Positions 45,700 to 56,040 of a DNA stretch of 64,000 nt are shown here, piece after piece. The notes under the pieces are model-generated. The model made no database searches. It had not been told where the DNA came from and saw only the letters and a program-made list of their open reading frames with translations. The position numbers and the translations under genes are program-made. The DNA is from Molanna angustata (Eukaryota; Arthropoda; Insecta; Trichoptera; Molannidae), in assembly GCA_963576475.1 (NCBI GenBank), contig OY754978.1, positions 14,762,218 through 14,826,217 of the forward strand, in the 5' to 3' direction. Within the stretch, counting starts at the first letter, position 1. Each line of letters begins with the position of its first letter.

Positions 45700-45842
45700 A
45701 GTACATATACATCCCCGTACATTCCCTAAGTTAAGCATAAATGCTTGTAGTATAGGTGAACGAAATCGGTCGTAGCAGAATTCGAACTCGCGACCACTGA
45801 ATTACTAACCCAGTGCGCTAACCGCTCTGCCACCGCACCTAT
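45700..45842 (-). mobile_element. SINE family 1 (full copy)
   Basis: Minus strand: head GGTGGCAGAGCGGTTAGCGC, B box GAGTTCGAATTCTG, then CGACCGATTTCGTTCACCTA and TTATGCTTAACTTAGGGAA. Confidence 0.9.
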
Positions 45843-45931
45843 TCAAGTTATTTAATTCCTTTATTAAACAGTGCTTCTCTCTTTTTAATTATCATCTTTT
45901 CGGATATCCTGTAAGAGCCGGTTAGTCGATA

Positions 45932-46006
45932 ATCATCATCATAATTGGTGCTACAGCCATGTGCGAACCCTGGCCTCCTGCGAATCCTTTTCCAGCCGTC
46001 CCTGTC
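45932..46006 (-). mobile_element. LINE family B 3'-end insertion, 11-bp target duplication
   Basis: Minus strand reads DRDGWKRIRRRPGFAHG then GCACCAATTATGATGATGAT. Direct repeats GTTAGTCGATA flank it at 45921 and 46007. Confidence 0.9.
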
Positions 46007-46074
46007 GTTAGTCGATAAAACAAGAGGCCAATAATAATATCTCACATAGCTCAGCAATAAGTTTCACCACTGCC

Positions 46075-46309
46075 TACATACTTACTTACTTTTCGAATGG
46101 CTCGGCTCTTCTGCGTCCAGAAAGGCTGCGTCCATGGAGCTCGTTAGAGCCTTGAATTCAAACCCCGCAGCCAGTCCACCGCCTCTTGCTTTGCCCCATG
46201 GATGTCCCCAAGCACTCCCTGATACCTGCGCAGCGGGCACTCTTCAACAATGTGGCGGATCGTTTGGAGCTCTGCGCCACAGTCACACCCCGGCGATTCT
46301 CTCTTTCTC
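46075..46309 (-). mobile_element. LINE family C 3' fragment with (AAGT)n tail
   Basis: Minus strand ends in AAGTAAGTAAGTATG, like the fragment at 62348. The preceding GC-rich stretch (GGACGCAGCCTTTCTGGACG) is coding-like but broken. It lies inside repeat X. Confidence 0.7.
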
Positions 46310-46440
46310 ATAAAGATGTTGCCTTATTAGGTGAGACAATCTTGTGTATGGGGATACACGCACATGTCGTACTTAATTTTACTAAGGTAATGCACACCCG
46401 CACACCTGTCGCTAGATACCCCACGTCGTAATGGTATGAA

Positions 46441-46863
46441 TTAATAAATTTTTCCAGACACACATTCGATCATATTGAATTATGTAAAAGTTATATTGCA
46501 CTCTTAATACTTTTATGACAAGGGACCATACCTATATAGTTATGTATTGTTGTCTGTGGTCTAAACTCTAAACAGTTCACAAGGAAACATCTCTACTGGA
46601 ACTAATTTTCACACATTCAACAATGAATCTCTATTTGGTTGTGTCACTTTGTGTTTATACATTTTTACATGTCATTCAGATGATAAAATACAAATACGCC
46701 AGTGACGTACACGTTGAAATGAACGTTATATATATTTTTAAACATAATACATAAGTTTATAACATCTTACAAAAAATATTATAAAAGTCTTATAAAAATA
46801 GTAAATTTGTCGTACATCCTGAAGTAGAAACAGTCGAATGTTTTGAAACCGGTCGAAACAAAA
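46441..46863. other. No gene; GAAACCGGT hairpin word
   Basis: CCTGAAGTAGAAACAGTCG then AATGTTTTGAAACCGGTCG near 46818-46856 can form an AAACA/TGTTT stem. The rest is AT-rich. Confidence 0.35.
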
Positions 46864-47055
46864 AATACAATGAGCATTACAGAGAAACCACAAATAGATT
46901 CAACGAAAATACAATGAGGATTACATAGAAAACACAAGTAGATTCAACGAAAATACAATTAGGATTACATAGAAACCACAAGTAGATTCAACGAAAATAC
47001 AATGAGGATTACATAGAAACCACAAGTAGATTCAACGACAGTACAATGAGGATTG
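46864..47055. repeat. 44-bp tandem repeat, ~4.5 copies
   Basis: Unit with AGATTCAACGAAAATACAAT, GAGGATTACATAGAAACC and ACAAGT; copies differ at a few positions. Confidence 0.93.
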
Positions 47056-47470
47056 CATAGACATAATAGAATAGAACCAATTAAACAAAAATACAAAAGC
47101 AATACATGTAAGAAAATCAAAATAGTAAAAAAGTTTACAATAATTAGATATACATAAATTAAAGAAAAGGAAAAATATAATATATTAGGTAGAAAGACAG
47201 CAGCACCAAGGAAGAAAAAACAAGAAAGGAGCAAACTGTAAATGAAGCCCAAGCCGGAAACATGGCATACAATTGCACCATGCATTATAAAAACATTTTA
47301 TTTATATGTATATGTACATATATCGATTATTATCAAAAAATATAATTCAAGAATAGCAAAAGTCAAATTGAATTACAATTTCATTGAGTTAAAATAAATG
47401 CTCATACGGGATCTTATTTGAAATTGTTTCATCGAGAAAATATCAACAAAGAATACTTATAATCAAACAG
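47056..47470. other. No gene seen
   Basis: AT-rich. An open minus-strand hydrophobic frame here is compositional. Confidence 0.4.
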
Positions 47471-47617
47471 CATTGATACGCTATTCTTCTTATTCTTCTT
47501 CAGCCTATTCCGGTCCACTCCTGTCCACGGAAGCATCCTCCATGTCCCCCTTTCATGTGCAGTCTGCATCCAGGATGTGACAACATATCGTTTGATATCT
47601 TTAAATTTCTCGATCAC
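47471..47617 (-). pseudogene. Non-LTR ORF2 C-terminal tail
   Basis: Minus strand: TSWMQTAHERGTWRMLPW then TGVDRNRLKKNKKN. Lepidopteran LINEs often end with such a W-rich and lysine-run tail encoded across an (AAG)n end. Truncated at 5'. Confidence 0.6.
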
Positions 47618-48923
47618 AGCTATTCCCTACATCTCAGCTTGTCCAAACCCACCACTACCAGTTCTGCTTATGAACGGGTGGTGGTATTCTTGCAAAACTC
47701 TGAAAGAACATAAGAAGAGTTTGGAGAACTCTAAATCCTTGCAGAAACTCCATATAAAGTACCAAAGTGAGTGAATTATAAGAAAACAGCAGGCTCAATA
47801 GCAGGTATTCTTGACAAAATGTCCAGAAAGCCCCCAAATTGCTCTTCGTGACTACTCGCTCCTCATATTGAGGACTGTAATCGACTCTTTCACAGAACAC
47901 TAGAATAGGTAATCAATAAAAAACGCATAGCACAAAAAGTATCTCGTGGAGCCTTCTAGATTAGCGATCTTGACACCAAGGCGCTAAAAGAGCAATCAAC
48001 GACTGTGAATAGAAGTTTCATGCTCGTGGCCTGTCATCGAATTTAGATTTTTATGTGGGAGAGAAAAGAACTGACCAAAATCTATGAAAACAAATAACTC
48101 AATGGGAGTTTTCTGATAATAAGGCGCATCATCTATAATATTATTCATGATAAACTAAAGTCAATTTACATAAACAATAGCGAGTATTTAAATCTTTGTA
48201 AGAGTGTAATCATTATTGAATTTACTGTAAAACCAAATCAGCACGCCAATGCTTTTAGTTTCGGTCTATGAGCAGTGATTAGTGTGTGGCGACCAAACAG
48301 CTTACCTCATACTCTTGTACATATATATTTTGATTGTAATAAATAATAATCATCTGTATGTATGATATTAAGACATGTTAATGATACTCTTTAACCAGTT
48401 ATATAATACCTACTGCACACGGGTCATCTAATGACACGCTCATAATCTGTTAAAATTGCATATTTTACTGGCCATGTATGAAATATGTTTAATAGAGAAG
48501 CATTAAACATAATGGACGTTTTTATTGTTGTATATTGTTGCATAGATTTCATAGATATGAGGTTGGTAATTAAAAATATTATGAATGAAGATGGATCTCA
48601 TTATTTAAGTCGTATAATAATACATTTAATATCTTAATAGACATGGCCTCGTTTAATGTTTCCCGCAAGGAAAATCCAATACGGGTTTATTCATATAGTG
48701 ATCATTGCTCATACGATATATAATTAATATAAAAGAAGAAGAATTTATTGGATCACAATTTAATTAGATAAAAAACCCAAAAGACGACAAATTTTTTTCT
48801 ATAACCCGTTTTCTTGTAAGAGTCTTTTCAAAAGATGTAAAAAATGGATTTTGTGTATTGATCAATAATTACTGTGAACTACTTATATAACTGAGATACT
48901 TACATTAATAATTTAACTTATTC
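47618..48923. other. No gene recognised
   Basis: 47620-48060 is slightly less AT-rich with scattered short open stretches on both strands but no recognised domain. The rest is AT-rich. Confidence 0.35.
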
Positions 48924-49080
48924 AATACATACATACATACATACCATCACGCCATGTCCCTTGCGGGGTAGGCAGAGAGAACCGAACGCCACATCTTTCT
49001 ATCCTGGCATACATCCCTCGCCTCATCCACATTCATGCATCGTCTCATACATGTTCGTCTATTGCTAACACTTTTTACAC
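48924..49080 (-). mobile_element. LINE family A 3' end with (ATGT)n tail
   Basis: Minus strand reads SNRRTCMRRCMNVDEARDVC then QDRKMWRSVLSAYPARDMA and stop, then GGTATGTATGTATGTATGT. The frame is intact over this piece, so it is fairly young. The rest of the element is missing. Confidence 0.88.
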
Positions 49081-49340
49081 TTCTAACTTATTCAATGGCT
49101 TAAAAATACAATAAACGGAACCTAAATACCACCCCCACAAAGAAAATATGATTGATTAATACAAATCGATTTTACATAGACGTACAAACAAGGATGAAAG
49201 ATTCAGATAGTGAGAGAAAATAGTTGTTTGTGTTGTAATCTTACCAACAATTGAATTTGTGGAGTCAATGGCTTTAAGATCTCTTATATTTGTTATATTA
49301 TGATGTGTCATAAGCTTATTAAATTTTGTGATTGTTTCAG

Positions 49341-49413
49341 TTGACAGAATCATCCCTTAAAGAACTACTGTCAGAAGCAGAATGGGCACAAATAGTGGGG
49401 GTCGATGCTGATA
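49341..49413 (+). CDS. Internal exon, probably of the ADAMTS-like gene
   Basis: Preceded by a pyrimidine-rich acceptor (TTTTGTGATTGTTTCAG) and followed by a consensus donor (GTAAGTAATT). The open frame reads LTESSLKELLSEAEWAQIVG then VDAD, plus one base A. That base joined to TG at the start of the next exon (60926) makes an ATG codon, so the two exons splice in frame. The base composition and amphipathic sequence differ from the AT-rich surroundings. On position it would be the N-terminal part of the metalloprotease pro-region; on its own no domain is recognised. Upstream exons were not firmly found. The alternative is an exon of an unrelated gene. Confidence 0.68.
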
Positions 49414-49486
49414 GTAAGTAATTTTGTATCTATATTCTATATTTTATGCGCTTTATCTATTACTTTGATTATTATCTATTATTTTA

Positions 49487-49660
49487 GATGGGTCGGTGGC
49501 AGAGCGGTTAGCGCGCTGGGCTAGTAATCCAGTGATCGCGAGTTCGAATCCTGCCTCGACCGATTTCGTTCACCTATAGCACAAGCATTTATTTGCTTAT
49601 TTTAGGGAACGTAGGAAGATGTATATGTACTTGTTTAACAAGGACATATTAATTTAAAAA
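49487..49660 (+). mobile_element. SINE family 1 (full copy, in the intron)
   Basis: GATGGGTCGGTGGCAGAGCG, GAGTTCGAATCCTGCCTCGA, CACCTATAGCACAAGC and GGACATATTAATTT then an A-run. It begins 74 bases after the exon donor, directly behind an acceptor-like TATTATTTTAG. Confidence 0.95.
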
Positions 49661-50467
49661 AAAAAAAAGTTTTTTGAAAAAATACAATAAGTACAAGCAT
49701 TTTTAATGTATCTTTTATAAGACAATTGTGAAATGACATGATTTAATAGAAATTGTAACACTTAGGCCCAAAATTACAAAAGCATGATTAAACGAAAATC
49801 TACTCTATGGTAAATCGTCGATTATATTATCTTTTAATCATACTTGTGTAGGTAATGGTAACCTAATCTTACCTAACGATACAGAGGCATGAAATCAATA
49901 TTTTTTTAAAGTCTTGCATATTCTGTGTCCATTTTTCTGGATATTATTCCAGGGTAATTTAACAAGGATATATTAGATATTATATTTATATACTTACTAG
50001 GTGTTTCGAATATCAAAACCAACTGATTATTTTTAAAAACGCAAACACACGATTATTTAATGTTCATCAATATGTCACAATCGTTTCCGGATAATATAAA
50101 ATAACTTCCAATTTAAAAAATTGAAATGTGCAAATGACTGGCAATTTAAAATATCCCTAGAATTATCGCATTTGACCTACGCTACGAACGCGTATTAAAA
50201 TTTCAATGGCGTGTGTCAAAACATGTGAAAAAGTTCATTCTCCATTATTTAGCAAAACTCACACCGACAAAATTTAATTCATGCATAATTAATCCGATAA
50301 ACCACACGTCTGTTCGAAACACTATAGACTGGGTGGAAAATTTATGTTAAAAAGTGCATCTTCTCAGCTGGTTATTAAATATTTCACTCTTGGACTTGAC
50401 TTCCACCATTTTTGACTACATTTTATATTATTTTTTTATTATTACTATTCTGTATTTGAAAGATGAT
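49661..50467. other. No gene seen (intron)
   Basis: AT-rich DNA without recognised elements. Confidence 0.45.
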
Positions 50468-50756
50468 AAAAAGTGTGGAAAAGAACAACACATATTTTGC
50501 AAGACCATTTTCTCTGGCAGCTGACAAAAAGTGTGGAAAAGAACAACACATATTTTGCAAGACCATTTTCTCTGGCAGCTGACAAAAAGTCTGGAAAAGA
50601 ACAACAATATTTTGCAAGACCATTTTCTCTGGCAGCTGACAAAAAGTATGGAAAAGAACAACACATATTTTGCAAGACCATTTTCTCTGGCAGCTGACAA
50701 AAAGTATGGAAAAGAACAACACATATTTTGCAAGACCATTTTCTCTGACAGTTGAC
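50468..50756. repeat. 58-bp tandem repeat, 5 copies
   Basis: Unit runs from AAAAAGTGTGGAAAAGAACA through ACACATATTTTGCAAGACCA to TTTTCTCTGGCAGCTGAC. The third copy is 1 bp shorter, which shifts the apparent frames. Copies differ at only a few bases. No protein is implied. Confidence 0.97.
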
Positions 50757-50873
50757 TTTGTGATTGTATCGCGATTGAAAACCCGCTAAAATATTTGAAT
50801 TCGAATATTGCAAAACTATGTTTTTGGTATTTGGTGAGTTTTTACTGGGTATGGGCGATATATGAATCTGTTC

Positions 50874-51258
50874 TAGTGATGAGCAAAAGTCTTGCAGTCT
50901 TGGTCTTAATCTTGCAAGTCTCGCAAATCTCACAAGACCATGACCGCATGTGTACCTGCAAGACCAAGACTAAGACCAGGGGGTGCAATTCCACGACCGA
51001 GAACAGGCTTTGCAAGACCAAGAGTCTTGTGGTCTCGCAAAATTTAATAAACTTATTTATTTTCAATTAAAAAGTGAGTAATTTACTACGTACCATCGAC
51101 ATTATATATAAATTGTTGTATTATGCCATATTTCATTGCAATGCGGAAATTTTAGAAGAATAAATAAACAATATTTTTTGTATAATTTGCAAGGCCTGCA
51201 AGACTTACAAGAGCAAGACCAGGACTTGGCCATGGTGTTATACTATTGCTCATCACTA
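50874..51258. mobile_element. hAT-like non-autonomous element
   Basis: Inverted ends TAGTGATGAGCAA / TTGCTCATCACTA resemble hAT termini. The 8-base flanks ATCTGTTC and ATCGTCTC agree at 5 positions, a possible decayed target duplication. The interior is rich in CAAGACC / GGTCTTG words on both sides of an AT-rich centre. Confidence 0.75.
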
Positions 51259-51353
51259 ATCGTCTCATAAACCATGACTGCAAATTCCACCGGGAATCTA
51301 CCGCGGTATTTTTTGCTCGGGAGTCAGCTATCTTATTAACTGAACTACTAAGT

Positions 51354-51513
51354 CAGGGGGGCAAGTCTGGTTCGACCGGCGAAATCAAAACCCCAGTGAT
51401 TACCCATATCATGGATATAATTATTATATGGAGTTCTATGACATCTAAAGATATTATAGAACTCCATATAATAATTATATCTATGATATGGGTAATCACT
51501 GGGGTTTCGATTT
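51354..51513. mobile_element. MITE A, copy 6 (right end replaced)
   Basis: CAGGGGGGCAAGTCTGGTTC at the left. Arms share the copy-specific ACCCCAGTGATTACC / GGTAATCACTGGGGT. The right arm stops at TTTCGATTTCG, where a separate palindrome begins. Confidence 0.93.
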
Positions 51514-51518
51514 CGAAC

Positions 51519-51599
51519 GCAACTAATAGGTATATTTGATCAGGGGGCAAATCCGGTCGAACCAGACTTGCCCCCTGATCAAATATACCTATTAGTTGC
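51519..51599. repeat. Perfect 32-bp-arm palindrome built on MITE A tips
   Basis: Arms GCAACTAATAGGTATATTTG then ATCAGGGGGCAA are perfectly inverted about a 17-base loop. The inner part is CAGGGGGCAA and TTGCCCCCTG, which are MITE A termini. Confidence 0.95.
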
Positions 51600-52187
51600 T
51601 TTTAAATTTTATTTAAACTCAATAAAATACATTATGTCAATAAAATGAAAAATCAAATTAATGTCTCGCCATATCACGTTCACTCGTTCGTGTCGAGTCT
51701 GATTTGATCTAAAGCGGAACAAATTTCCATCGATAAAGATAAATTTAAAATATTGATATTTGTTCGTAATAAATTGGCACAACAATACAATATATTGATT
51801 CACAAATATGGTGTCAATTCAGTGTGAATATCGGTAGCGTGTGAACGAACTCCTGCCTGTCAAATATATTTAGGGACAATGCCCCATTGTGCATTTAACT
51901 GGCAACATTCAAAACTAAATTGATCTGTAAATAAACGAGTTGTATTTAAACTGTTATTTATTTACGTATTTAAAACTTTTAACAAGAAAATTAAACATAA
52001 TAATCATGGCATTTATAAATTGTATAAAAAACAGATTAACTAACATATTAGTGAAAATTAAAAAGAATAAAAATATCAAATTTTATTTTTATGTTTTGGG
52101 AATTTATAGGTACAGTAGAAATAGGTTCCATAAAAATGCATTCATGAATATGTAAACATTTGGAAAAATTGTTTTGCGTAGGTACCT
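51600..52187. other. No confirmed gene
   Basis: Contains TCAGTG initiator-like words near 51820 and an ATG at 52005 in fair context, opening 50 lysine- and asparagine-rich codons with no recognised domain. More likely chance in AT-rich DNA. Confidence 0.35.
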
Positions 52188-52600
52188 GTTACATACATAC
52201 ATACATACCATCACGACATATCCCTCACGGGGTAGTCAAAGAGAACCGAACGCCATATATTTCTATCTTGATACACAGTCATCGCCTTGTCAACATTCAT
52301 ACATGGTCTTACACAAGTTCGTCTGTTGTTCACGCTTCTTACATTTTCGTCTTTCAGAATATCGTTCACATGGGCGTGCCATCCCTTTCTTGGGCGGTCC
52401 CGACCTCTCATTTCCTTCCTGTCCACACTGTATATTTTCTTCGTCAGGTGTTCCTCATTCGTTCTCCCCATGTGGCCAAACCATCTCAATGTGTTTACTT
52501 TCATTCTATTAATGACATCTTTCTTCATCTAACATTCTTTCATAATGTCCTCATTTCTTACTCTGTCATACATCTTTCTATTACAGATTCCTGAAAGCTA
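52188..52600 (-). pseudogene. LINE family A, ORF2 C-terminus and 3' end
   Basis: Minus strand reads NRMKVNTLRWFGHMGRTNEE, then KKIYSVDRKEMRGRDRPRKG, HVNDILKDENVRSVNNRRTC and WRSVLFDYPVRDMS with stop, then (ATGT)n. LRWFGH and the GRDRPRK block are typical of the C-terminal region of insect non-LTR retrotransposons. About 105 codons are open. It is 5'-truncated and so cannot move on its own. The longest family A copy in the window; clade not determined. Confidence 0.88.
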
Positions 52601-52647
52601 TGTATGTACGTACCTACACCAATAATAGTGGAAAATTATCTTTATCC

Positions 52648-52718
52648 TATCTCGACCAATTTCAATCACCTATAGGCTCACACATTTACTTTGTTTAGGG
52701 GATATTTAAGGATATACA
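52648..52718 (+). repeat. SINE family 1 tail fragment
   Basis: ATCTCGACCAATTTCAATCA, CCTATAGGCTCACACATTTA and TTTAGGGGATAT form an older family 1 tail directly before the next full copy. Confidence 0.7.
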
Positions 52719-52890
52719 GATGGGTCAGTGGCAGAGCGGTTAGCGCGCTGGGCTAGTAATCCAATGGTCGCGAGTTCAAATCCTGCCTCGACCGATTTCG
52801 TTCACCTATAGCACAAGCATTTATGCTTATTTTAGGGAACGTAGGAATATGTATATATACTTGTTTAACAAGGACACATTCATTTAAAAA
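52719..52890 (+). mobile_element. SINE family 1 (full copy)
   Basis: GATGGGTCAGTGGCAGAGCG through GAGTTCAAATCCTGCCTCGA to GTTTAACAAGGACACATTCA and an A-rich tail; very close to the 49.5 kb copy. Confidence 0.95.
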
Positions 52891-53026
52891 ATATAAATAT
52901 ATATTCATTAAAAAAATGAAAATATGAAATAATGAATAATAAGAGTGTTTTTTTTCTCCTATAAAAATATATTATTTTGTATCTGTATTGAGTTTCGAGT
53001 AAAAATTAAAAATATAATAATAAAAA

Positions 53027-53070
53027 TAAACACTTTCTTGCACCCTGCGCAAGTGGCGAGATTATTGCCC
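53027..53070 (-). repeat. SINE family 2 tail fragment
   Basis: ACACTTTCTTGCACCCTGCG and CAAGTGGCGAGATTATTGCC only. Confidence 0.85.
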
Positions 53071-54409
53071 TTACTCACTTTTTTTGTTAGAAAAATATAT
53101 TCATAACTGCATCGTACTTAAAAAAGTGCAGCGATATTTTTTAAATCTCCGTATATTTGTATATCACTTCTGAAAGTGTAATTGAATACATGAATAGTTA
53201 TTATGTTGAAATGAAACTTGAACGTCTGCAAAACGGTTTCACAAAATTTAATCAAATCTCTTTGTAAAGTGTGAAAAAGTATTATCAGTTTCAATTGATA
53301 GCGGTCTTAAAAATATATGTAATTACACCGTGCGTTCTTGGTGTGTGCGCATTTGGATCAAATTTCATGTTTTATTGGTCAATTCTCATACTGGCGGTTG
53401 GATTTTATTTGTGTAGGTACGCTTTTGCAGCAGAACCGATCGCTAATTTCATAACCGCAACTTTATGTGGAACGATTTGAATACCTTCAGTAGAAATTGG
53501 CCGATTTTAATTACTATGTGAAATACTTATGACTTTCAAAGCGGTATGACAGTCGTAACTTAAGTTTATTTTATTTGCATTAAATTTGGACAAAATACAG
53601 TGTTAAGACATAAACAATGCTATAATGACATCAGGTGTTAAGGCCTATTACATTTTTTCGTTGTAATTTAGGAAAAAAAATATTACATGTTTACAAAAAA
53701 TCTTAAACATAAAACTATGTAGGAAAATAATCTAAAACATAAAACGTAGATACACTTATACGTACCTAAGAACAACACCGTTATGGTTTCCTATACTAAG
53801 CGAGCATTGATTTTCTTTTGTATTGAGTATTTAAATGTTGTGGAACTGAGGTGGAATATGTCAACACTCTTGAAATCTGTTGTTGTATGTATCGCACATT
53901 CTATGAATCGCCATGTTTTGTGCATAATTGTTATGATGAGTTGAGAGGTGGAATAAATTTGTATGTCTAGTTCTGCGAGTAGGAGTATTAAATGAGATGA
54001 TATTGAGTATTGAGGGGCAGTTAATATTGTTATTTGTAATGTTGTTTATAAACCGAAAATTTGGAATTTTACAATTGATTAATATCGAAAAGACCCGGAT
54101 GATTGATTCGTGATTGACACTCGAATATTTATATATCATTTGTTAAATTATATAATTCATTGTGAACGTTAAAATTAATATTGCAATTATTTAAAGTGGT
54201 AATGTCTGTGCATGTCTCACTCACGCTACAAACCTGTAATTCATAATCATACTGTCGATTTGTTAAGGAATTATTTCTCTTAACAGATTTCAGACAAAGT
54301 TTCAGGGCAAGATCCGTGAGATTTTGTTTAGCCAGGTCTACTTTTTTTATGGTTTTTCCAACTTTGAAGTCAAAAATAACTTAGAGGTTTCGCAGCGTAT
54401 ATTATATTG
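53071..54409. other. No gene seen (intron)
   Basis: A hydrophobic open stretch at 53271-53480 begins with GTG, not ATG, and has no recognised family. The rest is AT-rich. Confidence 0.4.
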
Positions 54410-54960
54410 ATTAACTCAGAATTCGGAGTAGACAATTTAGTGTGACCGTGTGTGTGTCTTATCCCCCCTATAACTTTTATTCCGCTTGATGCACAAAGCA
54501 CAAAATTTTAGAAAATATAAAAAGTTTTAGACCTACAAAACTTTTTTACTCATAATTTTGAATTTTCGTTCCAGTCAGGGGTTATCAACTTTTGAATTTA
54601 TTTTTATTTTTCCATATTTCTCAAAAACCATAAAAACTGAAAAATTGTATAAATAAAGACAATTTTAAAATCTCAAACTTTTTATATAAAGAAAAATATT
54701 TTTTATGACATTTTTTTGTTTAACTACCTATATTTCCATTTTTTGAAGATCGAAAAACGAGCTAGATAATTTAATTTTTTATAAACAAATAAATATAGAT
54801 TATGGAAGTAAATCTTAAAAAAAATTTCTAAAAATTAAATTAAGCGACGACATCGTTTCATACAATTTGTATGGCAGAATACACAATATCAACATACATG
54901 CAAACCATCATGCTGTTAACCTATTCGGGGTTGGATCTCATGTGTTACATGCTACTTTTT
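54410..54960. repeat. Interspersed repeat Q, copy 2 (inverted relative to copy 1)
   Basis: Carries CAGGGGTTATCAACTTTTGA, the TACAATTTGTATGGCAG area and GGATCTCATGTGTTACATGC, inverted matches to 4816-5544. AACTCAGAATTCGGAGTAGA at its start is shared with 31808. Confidence 0.6.
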
Positions 54961-55582
54961 TCACTAAATGTATCTGTAGATATTAAACGAAACTTTGACC
55001 CTCTACTCTCCAGAACGAGATGACAAAGAGTATTTAAGAGTAAGAGTATATGTATGCATATAATATTATGAGCAAATCAACGATTTTTTTCATTTCTTTG
55101 TATTGAATAAAATTGATTTTTTATTTACAAGTTCTTTCTGTCAATAAGTACTTATAAATAGTTTTTATCCCATCATTACCATACTGTCCCTTGTTGTTTT
55201 TCTACCATAGTTAATAATATTGTAAAAAAGCAAAATGTTTTCAGCTATCCATTATTTTTCATTACTGCAGAGTTTAAAGTAAATAAAAGTTCGTTACCTG
55301 ACAATATTAGGTATATGTAGGTATAAATTACATTGAACCTTACCCATCCGTAACTTAATTCTTACGGTTGTTTTTTACACCTGTAACATTATGATTTTAT
55401 AGAAGGACGCACATCTAAATTAGTTTAAAACTTGATATTTTATTTATTTTATGTTTAACTGTTAAGTTTATTTTATTGTATGAAGAGAGCTTCTCCTACC
55501 GGATTTGGTTGGCAAACCTAAGAACTTATTAGAAAATTTAACAATTAAGATCTATTATAAATTTTATTGTAAACATACAGAT
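54961..55582. other. No gene seen (intron)
   Basis: AT-rich DNA without recognised content. Confidence 0.4.
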
Positions 55583-56040
55583 CTGGAGGGCAATTCCGGT
55601 CAAGCGGTGGAATCAACCCTTATTTTTTTTTTTTTTTTAAAAAAATGAATATGTCCTTGTTAAACAAGTACATATACATCTTCCTACGTTCCCTAAAATA
55701 AGCAAATAAGTGCTTGTGCTATAGGTGAACGAAATCGGTGGAGGCAGGATTCGAACTCGCGATCACTGGATTACTAGCCCAGCGCGCTAACCGCTCTGCC
55801 ATCCACCCATCTAAATATATTATTATTATTAATATATCATTATCTTGGATATAATTATCTTATGGAGTTCTATAATATCTAAAGATGTTATAGAACTCCA
55901 TAAGATGATTATATATGTTTTGTTCCGCCTGTTGATCATTCTTGCCCCCTGCTGTATAGAACTCCATAAGATAAATATATCTTGGATATGGATTATCAGG
56001 AGGGTTTTTATTCCATTGTTTGACTGGATTTGCCCCCCTG
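55583..56040. mobile_element. MITE A, copy 7 (composite)
   Basis: Left end CTGGAGGGCAATTCCGGTCA, then a SINE insertion, then a MITE centre (GGAGTTCTATAATATCTAAA), an arm ending TTCTTGCCCCCTG near 55953, and a further MITE A arm (ATAGAACTCCATAAGATAAA) ending TTTGCCCCCCTG. At least two MITE copies are merged. Confidence 0.85.
55622..55812 (-). mobile_element. SINE family 1 inside MITE A
   Basis: Minus strand: AGATGGGTGGATGGCAGAGC, GAGTTCGAATCCTGCCTCC, CACCTATAGCACAAGC and a poly(A) tail read as T-run at 55623-55638. Confidence 0.95.

Larger units (their letters stand above)
45848..46440 (+). mobile_element. Repeat X copy split by two LINE insertions
   Basis: Pieces of X at 45848-45931, 46008-46074 and about 46310-46440 line up with the full copy at 34940-35212 once two inserts are removed. 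The last piece has AGGTGAGACAATCTTGTG, GCACACCCGCACACCTGTCG and CGTAATGGTATG. Confidence 0.8.

Noticed and set aside
46818..46856. Hammerhead ribozyme at CTGAAGT...GAAACC
   Set aside because: The first box deviates from CUGANGA at invariant positions and stems I and III are not visible. Kept only as a hairpin word.
50423..50933. Overlapping repeat-encoded proteins on both strands
   Set aside because: They come from the 58-bp array, with frames shifting at the shorter third unit. Non-coding satellite is the simpler reading.
51820..52157. Promoter with TCAGTG initiator plus a 50-codon basic ORF
   Set aside because: No downstream promoter element at the right spacing and no recognised protein. 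It also lies inside the proposed intron on the same strand.
52719..52800. Functional tRNA genes at SINE heads (6.2, 10.0, 33.1, 49.5, 52.7, 55.8 kb)
   Set aside because: A and B boxes are present, but the acceptor stems do not close and each is followed by the same SINE body at many loci.
53271..53480. Small two-helix membrane protein
   Set aside because: It would start at GTG, not ATG. No family, splice pattern or composition shift; hydrophobic frames are common in AT-rich DNA.
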